Assembly: GCA_018374355.1 (NCBI GenBank)
Contig: JAHAFI010000050.1
Span: forward strand, 1-14,553
Direction: 5' to 3'
DNA length: 14,553 bases
DNA from: Clostridiales bacterium
GTDB taxonomy: Bacteria; Bacillota; Clostridia; Lachnospirales; Lachnospiraceae
Shown piece after piece: positions 13,914-14,553 of this stretch. The stretch's first letter is position 1. Each line of letters opens with the position of its first letter. The position numbers and the translations under genes were made by a program. The notes under the pieces were generated by a model, which was given only the letters and a program-made list of their open reading frames with translations, had not been told where the DNA came from and did not search any database.

Positions 13914-13942
13914 ATACGGATAAAGATTATTTTTTTCGGGGT
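13914..13942 (-). promoter_or_regulatory. Putative SigI autoregulatory promoter
   Basis: On the - strand, ACCCCG (13942-13937) is followed after exactly 17 A/T-rich bases by CCGTAT (13919-13914). All 12 box positions and the spacing match the sequence before the lipoprotein gene. Transcription would start near 13907 and give a very short leader of about 20 bases to the sigI start at 13887. Autoregulation of sigI-rsgI operons is known in other Firmicutes. The assignment here is by pattern only. Confidence 0.65.
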
Positions 13943-13985
13943 GTGTAAGCTGAATATCTTTTATGAATGTAAAATTTCCCATTAA

Positions 13986-13994
13986 ATTATAGCA
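13986..13994 (-). promoter_or_regulatory. Extended -10 sigma-A promoter upstream of sigI
   Basis: On the - strand the sequence reads TGCTATAAT, a perfect extended -10 element. No good -35 box is visible 16-18 bases upstream, which extended -10 promoters can do without. It would give a leader of roughly 80-90 bases before sigI and could supply basal sigI-rsgI expression. Confidence 0.5.
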
Positions 13995-14059
13995 AAGAAA
14001 AGTAAAATCAGAGGATAAGAATATGTAAAATATATGTTAAATACAAGGATAGGTAATGA

Positions 14060-14116
14060 GTTTTTGACTCCCGCAGGGTTCTTGACTGAAAAATGGGGAC
14101 TTTGCGTAGAGTCAAA
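14060..14116. repeat. Inverted repeat with a motif shared with the tRNA terminator region
   Basis: TTTGACTC (14063-14070) pairs with GAGTCAAA (14109-14116), and inside it CGCA (14072-14075) pairs with TGCG (14103-14106). The run GTTTTTGACTCCC at 14060-14072 is identical to 905-917, and CCCGCAGG (14070-14077) is identical to 881-888. It may be a remnant of a dispersed element or an old terminator. Confidence 0.45.
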
Positions 14117-14189
14117 TGAAAGGGTAAAAAAATCACGGTATTAAACTTAGTGAAACTGGGCGTGGTCAGTGAGGAAGATATCATAACGG

Positions 14190-14346
14190 GTAACTATTCA
14201 GGACCCTGTCCTTCATAGTCACGAATGCATGCACACAACTCGCATAATATGCGAGTTGGCGCCTGTATGTCTCGGGATTGACTTGCAAATGCAAGTCAAC
14301 ACCTCGCGGGACAGTAGAAGGCTGAACTGTAACCATAACAGTTGCC
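14190..14346. ncRNA. Cluster of four strong hairpins, possible structured RNA
   Basis: Four inverted repeats follow in 157 bases. A: 14190-14222, GTAACTAT with ATAGTCAC (one mismatch) around a perfect AGGAC/GTCCT stem. B: 14236-14258, 11-bp perfect arms around a single base. C: 14268-14313, an outer TGTCTCG/CGGGACA stem and an inner perfect 10-bp TTGACTTGCA/TGCAAGTCAA. D: 14320-14346, AACTGT/ACAGTT, extended by GGC/GCC. No coding sequence explains them. Promoter-like boxes lie just to the right on both strands (TATAAT at 14386-14391 on +; TATAAT at 14389-14384 on -). On the - strand a T run follows at 14132-14126. I do not recognise the family, and strand is undecided. Confidence 0.35.
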
Positions 14347-14362
14347 AGATCGCATAAGCTTG

Positions 14363-14391
14363 TTGAATTGTCTGCCAATAAAGATTATAAT
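14363..14391 (+). promoter_or_regulatory. Sigma-A-like promoter reading out of the window
   Basis: TTGAAT (14363-14368) and a perfect TATAAT (14386-14391) are separated by 17 bases. The predicted transcript begins near 14398 and runs rightwards. Only a 14-codon ORF (14442-14486) follows within the window, behind a GGGAAGGG sequence, so the real target is probably beyond the window edge. Confidence 0.5.
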
Positions 14392-14553
14392 ACAAGTGTC
14401 TGTTCACGCAATATAAATTGACAGGGAAGGGAAAACTTAAAATGATAAAAGGATTTAGTGTGAAAGAAAGTAGAGGTCAGCCATAAATGGACGCACTTCA
14501 CTAAGCTGTCTATAACAGGCAACTTTTTTTGAAGGTATTAAGAATTAACAGTT
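14392..14553. other. Right end of window, no gene seen
   Basis: Apart from a 14-codon ORF (14442-14486), no coding sequence is supported on either strand. A short hairpin, CTGT/ACAG (14511-14519 region), is followed by seven T, as in a weak terminator or attenuator. The function of this stretch cannot be decided without the sequence to the right. Confidence 0.3.

Noticed and set aside
14181..14407. Two overlapping - strand ORFs of 62 and 65 codons
   Set aside because: They run through the four perfect inverted repeats, overlap each other in different frames and lack ribosome binding sites. The pairing explains the sequence better.

Overview
The window looks like a chromosomal segment of a gut-type Lachnospiraceae (Clostridia) genome. 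This rests on the Firmicutes-type 23S 3' end, tRNA genes without encoded CCA, strong AGGAGG ribosome binding sites, a FabK-type fatty acid synthesis cluster and a SigI/RsgI pair. The species cannot be named from the sequence alone.

Layout. (1) 1-957: the 3' tail of a 23S rRNA, then seven tRNA genes (Asp, Val, Thr, Tyr, fMet, Phe, Lys), closed by three successive terminator-like hairpins. No 5S gene lies between the 23S and the tRNAs or after them. (2) 976-10768: a type II fatty acid synthesis (FASII) and acetyl-CoA carboxylase cluster on the + strand: acpP, fabK, fabD, fabG, fabF, accB, fabZ, accC, a fused accD-accA, and a second FabK-like FMN oxidoreductase. It starts from a near-consensus sigma-A promoter whose -10 box overlaps a FabT-type palindrome (TTTGA-N3-TCAAA). 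The same palindrome recurs in a longer form before fabD. No regulator gene and no fabH are in the window. A 15-bp hairpin closes the cluster and also serves the convergent gene. (3) 10803-13902, - strand: sigI and rsgI (overlapping by 4 nt), then a lipoprotein gene. (4) 13903-14553: no convincing gene, but several strong inverted repeats and promoter-like sequences.

How the genes work together. AccB, AccC and the fused AccDA make malonyl-CoA. FabD loads it onto AcpP. FabF condenses, FabG reduces, FabZ dehydrates and FabK reduces the enoyl group. The initiating ketoacyl synthase (FabH) must be elsewhere.

The most interesting part is the SigI module. RsgI and the neighbouring lipoprotein share an RsgI-like outer domain with an Asn-Pro dipeptide and an identical GLNEDGK stretch, and both end in extremely acidic Asp-rich tails. 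In the lipoprotein, 97 of the last 153 residues are Asp, arranged in about 15 unbroken heptads with Tyr/Ser at one core position and Val/Ile at the other. They are encoded partly by three almost identical 63-bp tandem repeats. Upstream of both sigI and the lipoprotein gene lies the same bipartite sequence, ACCCCG-N17-CCGTAT, a good candidate for the SigI promoter. I infer an autoregulated envelope-sensing system in which SigI makes both its own anti-sigma factor and an acidic lipoprotein built on the same sensor domain.
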